Notes under the pieces: model-generated | The model's database searches: none | What the model saw: the letters and a program-made list of their open reading frames with translations, nothing else | Told to the model about the DNA's origin: nothing | Part shown: positions 1-9,100 of the stretch, piece after piece | Layout: each line of letters opens with the position of its first letter | Position numbering within the stretch: position 1 is the stretch's first letter | Assembly (NCBI GenBank): GCA_002291945.1 | Contig: DBAZ01000010.1 | Span: 51,033-62,067 of the forward strand | Source of the DNA: Tepidimonas sp. UBA997 | GTDB lineage: Bacteria; Pseudomonadota; Gammaproteobacteria; Burkholderiales; Burkholderiaceae_C | Reading direction: 5' to 3' | Length of the DNA stretch: 11,035 nucleotides | Position numbers and translations under genes: made by a program

Positions 1-1214
1 GCCATCACCTGCGCTGCCAGCGGCGCAGTGGCCACCGCCAGCGCCGCTTGCAAGGCGCGATGCAGCCGCTGGGCTGGCGGATAGGCGTCATCGAGGTGGT
101 GCAAACGGCCACGGGCATCGGCTAGGCAGGCCAGCAAGACCTCGTCAAAGCGCTGTGGCCGTCGGAATGCATCGCAGCGCTCCAGCAGGCGCAACACGGC
201 GGGTGCGCTCAAGCTGCCGCTTTGGTGTATGTGGCCGTGTTCGCGCGCCACCACCTCGGCCAGTTCCCGGCAGTCACGCGGCACGCGCCAGCGTTGCCCC
301 ACCTGCCGGGCCAGCAGGGCGCTACGGCCTTCGTGGCCGGTGTGCCGAGGTAACACCGAGGCCGGTGTGGTGCCTTTGCCCAGGTCGTGGCACAGGCAGG
401 CGTAGCGCACGGCCAGCGGGGTCTGCAGATCGGCGGCCACGTCCAGCACCATGCCTAGGTGGACGCCGGTATCGACTTCGGGATGGTATTCGACGCGCTG
501 GGGCACGCCCCAGAGCCGATCCACTTCGGGCAGCAGCACCGCCAGGGCACCGGTTTCGCGCAGCACGGCCAGCATGCGCGAGGGGCGCACCTCCATCAGC
601 CCGCGGGAGAGTTCCTGCCAGACACGTTCGGGCACCAGATGGTCTGCTTCGCCGGCTTGCACCATCTGCTGCATCAGCGCCAGGGTGGCGGGCGCGATGG
701 TGAAGTCGGGCCAGCGGGCGGCAAAGCGGGCCATGCGCAAGATGCGCACCGGGTCTTCGGCAAAGGCCGAGGTGACATGGCGCAAGACCCCGGCCTGCAA
801 GTCTTTGCTGCCGCCCCACGGGTCGATCAGGGCCGGGCTGTGGGGGTCGAAGCGGCCGTCGTCATCCACCTCACGCACCGGCAGCGCCATGGCGTTGATG
901 GTTAGGTCGCGGCGGGCGAGGTCTTCTTGCAGCGTGACGCCGGGGTCGGTGTGAAAGGCAAAGCCGTGGTAGCCGCGAGCGGTTTTACGCTCGGTGCGGG
1001 CGAGGGCGTACTCTTCGCGCGTCTGGGGGTGCAGGAAAACCGGGAAGTCCCGCCCCACCGGCAGGTAGCCCTGTTGCGCCATCTGCTCGGGCGTGGCCCC
1101 CACCACCACCCAGTCGCGGTCGGCGTGCAGGGTGCCATCGGGCATACGATGCTGGGTGTGAAAGCGGCCCAGCAGGCCGTCCCTCACTGCACCGCCGACG
1201 AGGTAGATCTGCAT
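1..1214 (-). CDS. cca: Multifunctional CCA-adding tRNA nucleotidyltransferase (3' end outside window)
   Basis: Adds or repairs the 3'-terminal CCA of tRNAs using CTP and ATP, in the cytoplasm. The frame is open from an ATG at 1214 to the left edge, 404 codons, so the C-terminus is cut off by the window. The protein opens MQIYLVGGAVRD, the class II nucleotidyltransferase signature, with the metal-binding D-R-D at residues 32-34. The ERKTARGYHGF and RRDLTINAMA segments of the head domain follow, and an HD-domain motif CHDLGKG with His276-Asp277 lies in the C-terminal half. That HD domain marks the long gammaproteobacterial/betaproteobacterial type with phosphohydrolase activity. E. coli Cca is 412 aa, so probably only a few tens of residues are missing. 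About 11 residues (near 18-30) are inserted before the D-R-D relative to E. coli. It is last in an apparent minus-strand operon, 41 bp after the CsoR-like gene. The upstream frame stays open into that gene, but the ATG gives the family's normal N-terminus. Confidence 0.95.
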   Translation of the reverse strand, partial: MQIYLVGGAVRDGLLGRFHTQHRMPDGTLHADRDWVVVGATPEQMAQQGYLPVGRDFPVFLHPQTREEYALARTERKTARGYHGFAFHTDPGVTLQEDLARRDLTINAMALPVREVDDDGRFDPHSPALIDPWGGSKDLQAGVLRHVTSAFAEDPVRILRMARFAARWPDFTIAPATLALMQQMVQAGEADHLVPERVWQELSRGLMEVRPSRMLAVLRETGALAVLLPEVDRLWGVPQRVEYHPEVDTGVHLGMVLDVAADLQTPLAVRYACLCHDLGKGTTPASVLPRHTGHEGRSALLARQVGQRWRVPRDCRELAEVVAREHGHIHQSGSLSAPAVLRLLERCDAFRRPQRFDEVLLACLADARGRLHHLDDAYPPAQRLHRALQAALAVATAPLAAQVM

Positions 1215-1255
1215 GCCGTCAGGGCTTCGCAGCCGGGTGCGGGCAACAAATCCGA

Positions 1256-1564
1256 TCAGGCATATTTTTCCAGGATGCGGGTCGAACGCTCCACGTCGGC
1301 TTCCGACTCGGTGCCGCTGACGGCTTCCATGACGGTGCAGGCCATCATGCGGTAGAAGGCCTTGTCCATGGCCTTGCGTGCTGCCGACATTTGCTGGGCC
1401 ACGTCTTCGCAGGGGCGGCCTTCTTCGATCATCTCGACCAAGGCGTGCACCTGACCTTCGATACGGCGCAGCCGGTTGACGATGTCGCGCTGGTGTTCAG
1501 CGCGATAGCGGGATACCACAGGGGTTGCAACGGCTTCTTGGACTGATTGGAGGGGCGTGCTCAT
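1256..1564 (-). CDS. CsoR/RcnR (DUF156)-family transcriptional repressor, non-canonical ligand set
   Basis: Small all-helical DNA-binding repressor of 102 aa. The family (CsoR, RcnR, FrmR, CstR) binds operators as a tetramer and releases on metal, formaldehyde or persulfide. Family features visible are IVNRLRRIEGQVHALVEMIE (residues 28-47), the first conserved cysteine in GRPCEDV (Cys52) and the QQMSAARKAMDKAF helix. CsoR has Cys-His-Cys with ligands 25 and 29 residues after the first Cys; an ungapped alignment puts Thr77 and Ala81 there. The only other cysteine is Cys76, 24 residues after Cys52. This argues against a standard Cu(I) or Ni/Co sensor and fits either a thiol-based sensor or another inducer. 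It lies between an NDUFA9-like gene (25 bp upstream) and cca (41 bp downstream). No classical target such as copA, rcnA or frmA is adjacent. The Shine-Dalgarno is weak. Family is confident; inducer is unknown. Confidence 0.88.
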   Translation of the reverse strand: MSTPLQSVQEAVATPVVSRYRAEHQRDIVNRLRRIEGQVHALVEMIEEGRPCEDVAQQMSAARKAMDKAFYRMMACTVMEAVSGTESEADVERSTRILEKYA

Positions 1565-1589
1565 AGGTCACTTTCGGGTAATGGCGCAC

Positions 1590-2534
1590 TTAACGGCGGC
1601 TGGCTTGTTGTCGTACGTCGAGCAGGGGGTCGGCCCGGCCGCAGCCGACCAGATAAGTCGCGGCCACCGGTTCCAGAGCCTGCGCCGTGATGCCTAGGTC
1701 GGCCAGGTTGGGGGCTCCGGGGCTGGCTATATTGTCCACTTCCATCGAGCGCAGGTTGTCGGTGCTCATCAGGGGCTCGCCGGGCATCAGCTCCATGGCC
1801 AGGGCCTGGAAGTAACCGAGTGCCACCGGCAGGCCGATCACGGGCCGCGGGTGGCCCGACAGCCGACCTGCCAGCCGCACCAGGTCGGCCAGCGTGAATA
1901 CCTCGGGGCCGGTGCATTCGTAGGTCTGGCCGATGGTGGGCGGCTGCTGCACGCAGCACACCACGGCCTGGGCCACATCACCCACCCACACCGGCTGAAA
2001 ACGGCTGCTGGCACCGGCCAGCGGCACCACGGGGAACATGCCCTGCAGTTTGGCAAACAGGTTCAGGAAACGGTCTTCGGCACCAAAAATCACGCTTGGC
2101 CGCAACACGGTCAGGGCCAGCCCGGCGGCTTGCAGAACCGCCTCACCTGCGGCTTTGGAGGCCTGGTAGAGCGAGGGGCCTTGCTCGCTGGCGCCGAGCG
2201 CACTCACGTGTACCAAGCGATGCACCCCGCTGCTCTGCATGGCCTGCGCCAGCCGGGTGGGGAATGCCACATGCACCTGCTGGAAGCGCTGGCGATTGCC
2301 GTGCAGGATGGCGATCAGGTTGATCACGGCATCGTGGCCGGGCAGCAGACGGCTCAACTGGGCAGCATCGTGTACGTCGGCTTCGATCACATCGACCAGC
2401 GGCAGCATCTGCACCGAGCGGCCATGAACCATGCGCCGCGTCGGTACGGTGGCCCGGATGCCCAGACGGTTGAGTTGTTCGCAAACATGTCGGCCCAGAA
2501 AGCCGGTGCCACCCAGAACGAGAACTTTTTTCAT
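1590..2534 (-). CDS. Complex I NDUFA9-subunit-like NAD(P)-binding protein (atypical SDR)
   Basis: 314-aa atypical short-chain dehydrogenase/epimerase-fold protein of the NDUFA9-like group. The Rossmann glycine motif GGTGFLG is at residues 8-14, followed by HVSAL around 109-113 (Ser111) and YQASK at 123-127 (Tyr123, Lys127), so the SDR catalytic triad appears intact. LTVLRPSVIFGAEDRFLN in the middle is typical of the NDUFA9/isoflavone-reductase-like group. There is no signal peptide or obvious membrane helix. Bacterial members are often annotated as complex I NDUFA9 family, but that is homology to a mitochondrial accessory subunit; I know of no firm evidence for a complex I role here and no nuo gene is in the window. 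A role as an NAD(P)H-dependent epimerase/reductase or quinone-related enzyme is equally possible. It starts 18 bp after the transglycosylase stop, with an AGGT Shine-Dalgarno-like stretch, and is probably cotranscribed. Confidence 0.85.
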   Translation of the reverse strand: MKKVLVLGGTGFLGRHVCEQLNRLGIRATVPTRRMVHGRSVQMLPLVDVIEADVHDAAQLSRLLPGHDAVINLIAILHGNRQRFQQVHVAFPTRLAQAMQSSGVHRLVHVSALGASEQGPSLYQASKAAGEAVLQAAGLALTVLRPSVIFGAEDRFLNLFAKLQGMFPVVPLAGASSRFQPVWVGDVAQAVVCCVQQPPTIGQTYECTGPEVFTLADLVRLAGRLSGHPRPVIGLPVALGYFQALAMELMPGEPLMSTDNLRSMEVDNIASPGAPNLADLGITAQALEPVAATYLVGCGRADPLLDVRQQASRR

Positions 2535-2552
2535 GTACAGACCTGATCGGAA

Positions 2553-4544
2553 TCAACGTGTATCGGTGTGCGGTGCTTGCGCGGTGGCCACGGCTGGCCC
2601 GATGGCTTGCAAGCGGCTGCTCAGCCGCTGGGGTTCACCGGTGATCAGGGCGGCGTAATTGGTGGCATTGGCCAGCACACGCTTGACGTAATCACGGGTT
2701 TCCTCGAAGGGGATGTTTTCGATCCAGATGGCTGCCTCCAGCGTCGGGCCGTTGCGCCAGTTGCGTGCCCGCGATCCCCCCGCATTGTAGGCGGCAGCAG
2801 CCAGCGGGGCCGAACCGCCGAAATTGTCGAGCGCGATGCGCAGGTAGGCGGTGCCGATCTGGATGTTGGTGTCGCGGTCGTTGATGTGCTCGGGCCGGAA
2901 GTCGTGCAGGCCGATGCGGCGTGCCGTCCACTTGGCGGTATCCGGCATGATCTGCATCAGCCCTTGGGCACCGACGTGGGAGCGGGCGTCCATGATGAAG
3001 CGGCTTTCCTGGCGGATGAGGCCGAACACATAGGCGGGGTCGAGGCCAATCTCGCGCGAGCGGCTGATCACTTCCTGCTCGAAAGGCATGGGGAAGCGCT
3101 GGCGCTGATCGACCTCGTGGCGGGTGCGTTTGCTGGTGTTGATGCAACGATCCCAGACCTGGCGGCTGCAGGCAAGGTCGGCGGCGGCCAGCAGTTCGCG
3201 CTCGCTCTTGCCGCCGGGCACGTTGAGGGCAATCGCGTGGTGCCACTCGCGCACCCCTTCGGTGCGCAACCCGATCTGGATCGCGTGGAGGCTGCGCATC
3301 AGGCCGGGGTGGCTGCGGGCTGCCGCCACTTCGGCTGGCGTCAGGGGTTGCGGGGCTGGCGGGGTGACGACGGCCCGACCGAGTGCCTCCAGCGCCAGTT
3401 GTTCATAAAAACCGCCGATGCCGGCGATCCGCTCGTAAAGGCCTTGCGCTTGGGCACGGCTGGCGGGGGTGTTCTGGGCCATCAGGGCGCGCGCCAGCCA
3501 GTAGCTCCAGGTCACGTCGGTGCGCTGCGCGTCACTCATGGCCATGATGCTGCGCCGCACTTCGTCCCAGGCTCCGGCACGCAGGGCTGCCCGGGTGCGC
3601 CAGATCAGGTGTTCGTCGCTCAGGTGCGCCATCTGGGCGTTGGCAAAGTGGCCCAGGGCATCGGGCGACAGGCGCTGGGTCATGCGCCAGCCGATCACGC
3701 CCCAGACCCAACTGTGCTGCTCGGGGCTGAGCTGGTTGCGCCAGTGCGCACGCGCGGCTTCCGTGATGCCCGCTTGCGGGTCGCGGGTGGCCAGCCGGAT
3801 CAGGGCCAGCGTATCGAGTTCGTTGGCATGGCTGCGCTGGCCCGACGGGCTCGCGCTCAAGCGGCGCTCCGGGTTGCTGTGCAGGTCGCTGGCGGTGGCG
3901 CTGAGGGCGGGGTCGATCAGCCCCAAGGCTTGGGCCACGATGGCCACTTGGTTGCGCTGCATGGCCAAGCGGGCGCGCTGCCAGACCACGTCGGGTGCCA
4001 GATGGCCACTGGCGAGGAAATGCGCCGCCGCCAAGGCGCAGCCTTGGTCGGCGCGGGTCTGGGCCAGCCACAGTTCGGGCAACTGGCGGGCCCGGTCGGC
4101 CACCGGGCGGCTGGTGTCGGCGACCAGGGCGTAGCAGGTCACTTCGCGGTCGGTGCGCGAGCGCAGCAGGGGGAGTTGTTCCACAAAGGTGGGCCAGTCC
4201 CTGCTGCGGCCCAGTTCCAGCAGCCAGTCGTTACGCAGGCGGTCTTCGTAAAAGCTGCCTTCCCAGCGGCGCAGAAAGGCCCGTATTTCGCTGCTCGACG
4301 CCGAACGCAGGCGAGTGTTGAGTTCCCAGTAGGCTGCCAGTGGCTCCAGCGGGTGCCCGGCCGCTTGGGGTAGCAACTGAGCCAGCCGCTGGCTGTTGCC
4401 GGCCTCAAAGGCCTGTCGCATGTCCAGCAGCACGTTGTCGCCAGCCGATGGCGCTGCGGGCTGGGCCTGCACCGGCGTCAGCACCGGCAGCAGCATCAGG
4501 CAGGCCGCAGCCGCAAGCACCGCCCTCTGGATTGCGGATAACAT
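2553..4544 (-). CDS. slt: Soluble lytic murein transglycosylase, Slt70 type
   Basis: Periplasmic lytic transglycosylase that cleaves the MurNAc-GlcNAc bond of peptidoglycan to form 1,6-anhydroMurNAc ends. Counting from the ATG at 4544 the product is 663 aa, close to E. coli Slt70 (645). Residues 1-28 form a Sec signal peptide: MLSAIQR, a hydrophobic run AVLAAAACLMLLPVL, then a likely cleavage at VQA|QP. A long alpha-helical region rich in short tryptophan/arginine helices follows (the U/L superhelix). The C-terminal SLT goose-lysozyme-like domain carries RQESRF with catalytic Glu513, GAQGLMQIMPDTA, AAYNAGG and IPFEETRDYVKRVLAN. Upstream in-frame starts exist at 4574 and 4583 (both ATG) and 4595 (TTG); these would lengthen the n-region and reach or overlap the divergent gene. 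I prefer 4544 because it gives the most canonical signal peptide, though no good Shine-Dalgarno precedes any candidate. It is the first gene of the leftward operon. Confidence 0.93.
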   Translation of the reverse strand: MLSAIQRAVLAAAACLMLLPVLTPVQAQPAAPSAGDNVLLDMRQAFEAGNSQRLAQLLPQAAGHPLEPLAAYWELNTRLRSASSSEIRAFLRRWEGSFYEDRLRNDWLLELGRSRDWPTFVEQLPLLRSRTDREVTCYALVADTSRPVADRARQLPELWLAQTRADQGCALAAAHFLASGHLAPDVVWQRARLAMQRNQVAIVAQALGLIDPALSATASDLHSNPERRLSASPSGQRSHANELDTLALIRLATRDPQAGITEAARAHWRNQLSPEQHSWVWGVIGWRMTQRLSPDALGHFANAQMAHLSDEHLIWRTRAALRAGAWDEVRRSIMAMSDAQRTDVTWSYWLARALMAQNTPASRAQAQGLYERIAGIGGFYEQLALEALGRAVVTPPAPQPLTPAEVAAARSHPGLMRSLHAIQIGLRTEGVREWHHAIALNVPGGKSERELLAAADLACSRQVWDRCINTSKRTRHEVDQRQRFPMPFEQEVISRSREIGLDPAYVFGLIRQESRFIMDARSHVGAQGLMQIMPDTAKWTARRIGLHDFRPEHINDRDTNIQIGTAYLRIALDNFGGSAPLAAAAYNAGGSRARNWRNGPTLEAAIWIENIPFEETRDYVKRVLANATNYAALITGEPQRLSSRLQAIGPAVATAQAPHTDTR

Positions 4545-4584
4545 CGGGTGCGTTGGAGTGGTCAGGCTTTGCATAAAAGGCATT
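4545..4584. promoter_or_regulatory. Compact divergent intergenic region between slt and the cyclo-ligase gene
   Basis: Forty bases separate the preferred slt start (4544, minus) from the cyclo-ligase ATG (4585, plus), so any promoters must overlap this gap or the neighbouring coding ends. On the minus strand a CATAAT box (4586-4581, 5 of 6 to TATAAT) would place transcription start near 4575, which fits slt starting at 4544 rather than farther upstream, but no convincing -35 is seen 16-18 bp away. AAAAGG at 4575-4580 is a plausible but close Shine-Dalgarno for the plus gene. No clear plus-strand promoter was found. Assignment is by position only. Confidence 0.3.
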
Positions 4585-5199
4585 ATGGACAACAAACCCC
4601 CGGTCGGCCAGAAAGAACTGAAAAATCAGTGGCGCAAGCAACTGCTTGCAGACCGGCTGCAACTGGCCGACCGGCTGGCTCGCAACGACGCTCTGCAGCG
4701 CGTCATGCGGGTCTGGCTGGTGGAGCGCCCGGATGTGGTGATCGGGGCCTATTGGCCCATCAAAGGCGAGTTTGACCCCCTTCCGGCACTGTTTCGCTGG
4801 CAGGAGGCGGGGCGGGAATCCGATGCCATGCAGGCCAGCTTGCAGCGCAAACTTGGCCTGCCGGTGATCAACAAGATCGACAAGACGCTCACCTTCCATC
4901 GCTGGTATCCGGGCTGCCCGATGCAAGAGGATGCCTACGGCATACCCAAGCCCAAGGACACCGAAATCATTCAGCCCACCCTGCTGTTCGTCCCCTGTGT
5001 GGGGTATGGGCCGGGTGGCTACCGGCTGGGTTATGGGGGTGGATTCTACGACCGAACCCTGAGCGCCCTGACCCCCAAGCCCTATACCGTGGGGCTGGGC
5101 TACACCCGGGGCTTTCTGCCCGATCTGGAGCCTGAGCCGCACGATGTGCCGCTCGATGCCATCCTGAACGACAACGGGGTGGTGTGGCCTATCGCCTGA
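4585..5199 (+). CDS. 5-formyltetrahydrofolate cyclo-ligase (MTHFS)
   Basis: 204-aa cytoplasmic enzyme that converts 5-formyltetrahydrofolate plus ATP to 5,10-methenyltetrahydrofolate, recycling the folate store form. It is the YgfA/FAU1 family. Evidence is the lysine/arginine-rich N-terminus (ELKNQWRKQLL), IGAYWPIKGEFD at residues 53-64, and the diagnostic nucleotide-binding segment VGYGPGGYRLGYGGGFYDRT at 139-158. That segment is followed by VGLGYTRGF and the family's C-terminal PHDVPLDAIL. Length matches the family (about 180-210 aa). An open frame extends upstream to 4396, but that part reads antisense through slt; ATG 4585, with AAAAGG four bases before it, gives the expected N-terminus. 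It stands alone on the plus strand and converges with the EamA gene 15 bp beyond its stop. There is no hairpin terminator in that gap and no 6S RNA beside it, unlike in E. coli. Confidence 0.93.
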   Translation: MDNKPPVGQKELKNQWRKQLLADRLQLADRLARNDALQRVMRVWLVERPDVVIGAYWPIKGEFDPLPALFRWQEAGRESDAMQASLQRKLGLPVINKIDKTLTFHRWYPGCPMQEDAYGIPKPKDTEIIQPTLLFVPCVGYGPGGYRLGYGGGFYDRTLSALTPKPYTVGLGYTRGFLPDLEPEPHDVPLDAILNDNGVVWPIA

Positions 5200-5214
5200 C
5201 GGGGCGTTGCGTGC

Positions 5215-6123
5215 TCAGGGGTGTTCGGTGCGGGTGGCTGGCGCGGACTGACGCTGCACGTTTTCATGCTGCAACAGGTACAACCCGGCTGCGATGATGA
5301 TGCCTGCGCCGGTCAGGGTGTAGCCGTCGGGCAGCACGGCCCAGATGGCGTAATCGAGCCCGATGCCCCACGCCAGCGCCGTGTATTCAAACGGTGCCAC
5401 GGCCGATGCCTGACCATGGCGAAAGGCTTCCGTGATGGCGATCTGCCCAAGGAATCCGGTCAGGCCCAGGGCTGCCAGCAGGCCCAGATGCTCACTGAGC
5501 ACGGGAGTCCAGTGGGGCAGTGCCAGCAGGCCGCCAAAGATCGACAGGAATGTCATCGACCACAAGATCAGGCTTTCCGGTGGATCGGTCCGGCACAGCA
5601 GGCGACCCGCCACCGCAGAGGCGGCATAGCAGGCGGCGGCACCCAGCACGGCCAATCCAGCCAGGCCGACAAAGGCGTCAGGGCTTGGCCGCAGGGCGAC
5701 CAGCACGCCCACCAGACCGATGGCAATCGCCCACCAGTGGGCATGTGGCACGCGTTCGCCCAGGAAGGGAACGGCCAGCACCGTGATCAACAGCGGTGCC
5801 ACAAAAAACAGGGTGTAGGCATTGGCCAGTGGCAAACCACGCACGCCATAGGTGAACATGGCCAGCATGCCCACCGCCAGCACCCCGCGCAGCAGGTGCA
5901 AAGGCCAGCGCAGGCGCCAGACCTTGCCCCAGGCCCGGCGCCAGGTGAGGTAGGCAAACACCAAGGGCAGCGCCACCATGCCGCGCAACGCGGCCACCTG
6001 CAACGCTGGATAGTGACTCGCCAGCACCTTGAGCACGGTATCCATGAGGGCAAAGCAAGCCACTGCCAGCAACATGGCGATGATGCTGCGCAGATTGCCG
6101 GCCTGTAGGGCAGTCGAGTTCAC
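5215..6123 (-). CDS. EamA/DMT-superfamily permease (10-TMS)
   Basis: Inner-membrane permease of the drug/metabolite transporter superfamily; the substrate cannot be told from sequence. The open frame reaches 6243, but its first 40 residues are low-quality sequence overlapping the 3' end of icmF. The GTG at 6123 (protein MNSTALQAGNLRSIIAM) gives 302 aa, the usual EamA length, and leaves 49 bp to the icmF stop. Ten hydrophobic segments can be read in two five-helix EamA repeats. The first begins LLAVACFALMDTVLK and includes LANAYTLFFVAPLLITVLAVPFLGERV; the second starts near FVGLAGLAVLGAAACYAASAVAGRLL and includes GQIAITEAFRHGQASAVAPFEYTALAWG. The C-terminal tail is polar. It is probably cotranscribed with icmF. 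That could suggest transport of a branched-chain acid or amino acid, but EamA genes sit beside many unrelated genes and I regard this link as weak. Confidence 0.88.
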   Translation of the reverse strand: MNSTALQAGNLRSIIAMLLAVACFALMDTVLKVLASHYPALQVAALRGMVALPLVFAYLTWRRAWGKVWRLRWPLHLLRGVLAVGMLAMFTYGVRGLPLANAYTLFFVAPLLITVLAVPFLGERVPHAHWWAIAIGLVGVLVALRPSPDAFVGLAGLAVLGAAACYAASAVAGRLLCRTDPPESLILWSMTFLSIFGGLLALPHWTPVLSEHLGLLAALGLTGFLGQIAITEAFRHGQASAVAPFEYTALAWGIGLDYAIWAVLPDGYTLTGAGIIIAAGLYLLQHENVQRQSAPATRTEHP

Positions 6124-6172
6124 CGGGCGACCATAGCCGCAAGAAGCCCTTGGTTGGGAGCCACTGGCCGGG

Positions 6173-9100
6173 TCACATGTTGCGCCGGTACTGCCCGCCG
6201 ACTTCGAACAGTGCCGAGGTGATCTGGCCCAGCGAGCAGACACGCACCGCGTCCATCAGTACCTCGAAGACGTTCTTGTTTTCGATCACGGCGTCTTTGA
6301 GCCGCTGCAGCATGGCCGGGGCTTGAGCCGCGTGGCGGGCGTGGAAGCCGTTGAGGCGCGCCAACTGGCTCTGCTTTTCTTCTTCGGTGGAGCGGGCCAG
6401 CTCCAGCGCGTCGGGGATCGGGTCGCCGTGCGGGTTGCGGAAGGTGTTGACCCCGATGATGGGGTACTCGCCGGTGTGCTTGAGCATCTCGTAGTGCATC
6501 GATTCGTCCTGAATCCGGCCGCGCTGGTAGCCGGTTTCCATGGCACCCAGCACGCCGCCGCGCTCGGCGATCTTCTCGAACTCGGCCAGCACGGCTTCTT
6601 CGACCAGCTCGGTCAGCTCGTCGATGATGAAAGCACCCTGATTCGGGTTCTCGTTCTTGGCCAGGCCCCACTCGCGGTTGATGATGAGCTGGATCGCCAT
6701 CGCGCGGCGCACCGACTCCTCGGTCGGGGTGGTGATGGCCTCATCGTAGGCGTTGGTGTGCAGGCTGTTGCAGTTGTCATAGACCGCGATCAGCGCCTGC
6801 AGCGTGGTGCGGATGTCGTTGAAAGCGATTTCCTGCGCATGCAGGCTGCGCCCGCTGGTCTGGATGTGGTATTTCAACTTCTGAGACCGTTCGTTGGCAC
6901 CGTACTTGTCGCGCAGGGTCACGGCCCAGATACGGCGCGCCACCCGGCCCAGCACGGTGTACTCCGGGTCCATGCCGTTGCTGAAGAAGAAGCTCAGGTT
7001 GGGCGCAAAGTCGTCGATGTGCATGCCGCGCGCCAGGTAGGCCTCCACAAAGGTGAAGCCGTTGGACAGCGTGAAGGCGAGCTGGCTGATCGGGTTGGCC
7101 CCGGCCTCGGCGATGTGGTAGCCGCTGATCGACACCGAGTAGAAGTTGCGCACGTCGTGGTGCACGAAGTACTCGGCGATGTCGCCCATCACCTTGAGGC
7201 TGAACTCGGTGCTGAAGATGCAGGTGTTCTGGCCCTGGTCTTCCTTCAGGATGTCGGCCTGCACGGTGCCGCGCACATTGGCCAGCACCCATTCGCGAAT
7301 CTTGGCCGCTTCGGTGTCGGTCGGCTCGCGGCCGTTGTCGGTCTTGAACTTGTCCAGATTCTGGTCGATGGCGGTGTTCATGAACATCGCCAAGATGGTC
7401 GGTGCCGGGCCGTTGATGGTCATGGACACCGAGGTGGTGGGGTGGCACAGGTCGAAGCCGCCGTACAGCACCTTCATGTCGTCGAGCGTGGCGATGCTCA
7501 CGCCCGAGTTGCCCACCTTGCCATAGATGTCCGGGCGCGGGTCTGGGTTGGCACCGTAGAGCGTGACCGAGTCGAACGCGGTCGAGAGGCGCTTGGCCGG
7601 CATGCCCTCGCTGACCATCTTGAAGCGGCGGTTGGTGCGAAAGGCGTCGCCTTCGCCAGCGAACATGCGGGTCGGGTCTTCGCCCTCGCGCTTGAAAGCA
7701 AAAACGCCGGCGGTGTAGGGGAAGCTGCCGGGCACGTTGTCGAGCATCAGCCACTTGAGGAGCTCGCCGTGGTCTGCGTAACTGGGCAACACCACTTTGC
7801 GGATGGTGGTGCCCGACAGGCTCTTGGTGGTGAGTGCGGTGCGGATTTCCTTGTCGCGGATCTTCACCACGTATTCATCGCCCGCATAGGCTTTCTGCAT
7901 GTCGGGCCACTGGGCCAGCAGTTTGCGGGCGCTGGGGTCTTGCTGGAGTTCGCGTTGCTCGGCCAGTTCCTGCACCGCTTGGGCGGCCTTGGGCCGATGG
8001 GCCTTGGTCTCTCTGAGGATGAGGGCGGAGGCGTGGAGTTGCTGGATTTCCCGCGCCAGCCGGGCTTGCTGGTGTACCTTGCGCTTGTAGCCGCGCACGG
8101 TGTCGGCAATCTCGGCTAGGTAGCGGGAGCGAGCCGGTGGCACGATCGGGGTCTGGTTGCTGCTGTGGCGCACGTTCACTTGGGGCAACCGGCCATTCGG
8201 CAGTGGCAGCCCCAGCCCCGCCAGGCGTGCCTTGAGGGCCTGGTACAGCGCGGTCACGCCGTCGTCGTTGAAACGCGCCGCCATGGTGCCGAACACCGGC
8301 ATCTGCTCGGTCGGGGTGTTCCAGGCTTCCTTGTTGCGCTGCACCTGCTTGCTCACGTCGCGCAAGGCGTCCAGGGCACCCTTGCGGTCGAACTTGTTGA
8401 TCGCCACCAACTCGGCAAAGTCCAGCATGTCGATCTTTTCCAACTGGCTGGCGGCACCGAATTCGGGCGTCATCACGTAGATCGGCACATCCACGTGCGG
8501 CACGATGGCGGCATCCCCTTGGCCGATGCCGGAAGTCTCCACGATCACCAGCGCAAACCCCGCCACCTTGCAGGCCGCGATCACGTCGGGCAGGGCGGCC
8601 GAAATTTCGGAGCCAAAGTCGCGTGTGGCCAGGCTGCGCATATAGACGCGTGCGCCGCTGTCGCTGCCGGGCCGCTGCGCGGTGCCACCAGCCCCCTCGG
8701 GGGGCAGCGCAGTGGCTTCGGCGGCAAGCGTGGGGGCCTGCACGTTCTGCCAAGGCGCAATGGCGTTCATGCGGATGCGGTCGCCCAGCAGCGCACCGCC
8801 GCTCTTGCGCCGCGACGGGTCGATGCTGATGACCGCGATGCGCAGCCGGTCGTCTTGGTCGAGCCGCAAGCGGCGGATCAGCTCGTCGGTGAGCGAGGAC
8901 TTGCCCGCACCGCCGGTGCCGGTGATGCCCAGCACCGGCACTTTCAGCCCTTGGGCGGTGGTGCGCAACTGCTGCACCAGATCGGCAGCGGCGGTCTGGT
9001 TTTCCAGCGCCGTGATCAGTTGCGCCAAGCAACGCCAGGCGGCGTCGCTGTGGCCCTGGATGGCCGCCATCGATTGGGGTGCATAGGCCGACAGGTCTTG

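Noticed and set aside
2568..4373. Long 601-codon plus-strand open frame opposite slt
   Set aside because: It is a shadow frame produced by high third-position GC. The composition is rich in Gly/Ala/His/Gln with no domain, while the antisense slt frame has a signal peptide and catalytic motifs.
6124..6243. N-terminal extension of the EamA permease to 6243
   Set aside because: The added residues are cysteine/arginine/serine-rich, overlap the icmF 3' end and precede a normal EamA N-terminus, so GTG 6123 is the better start.
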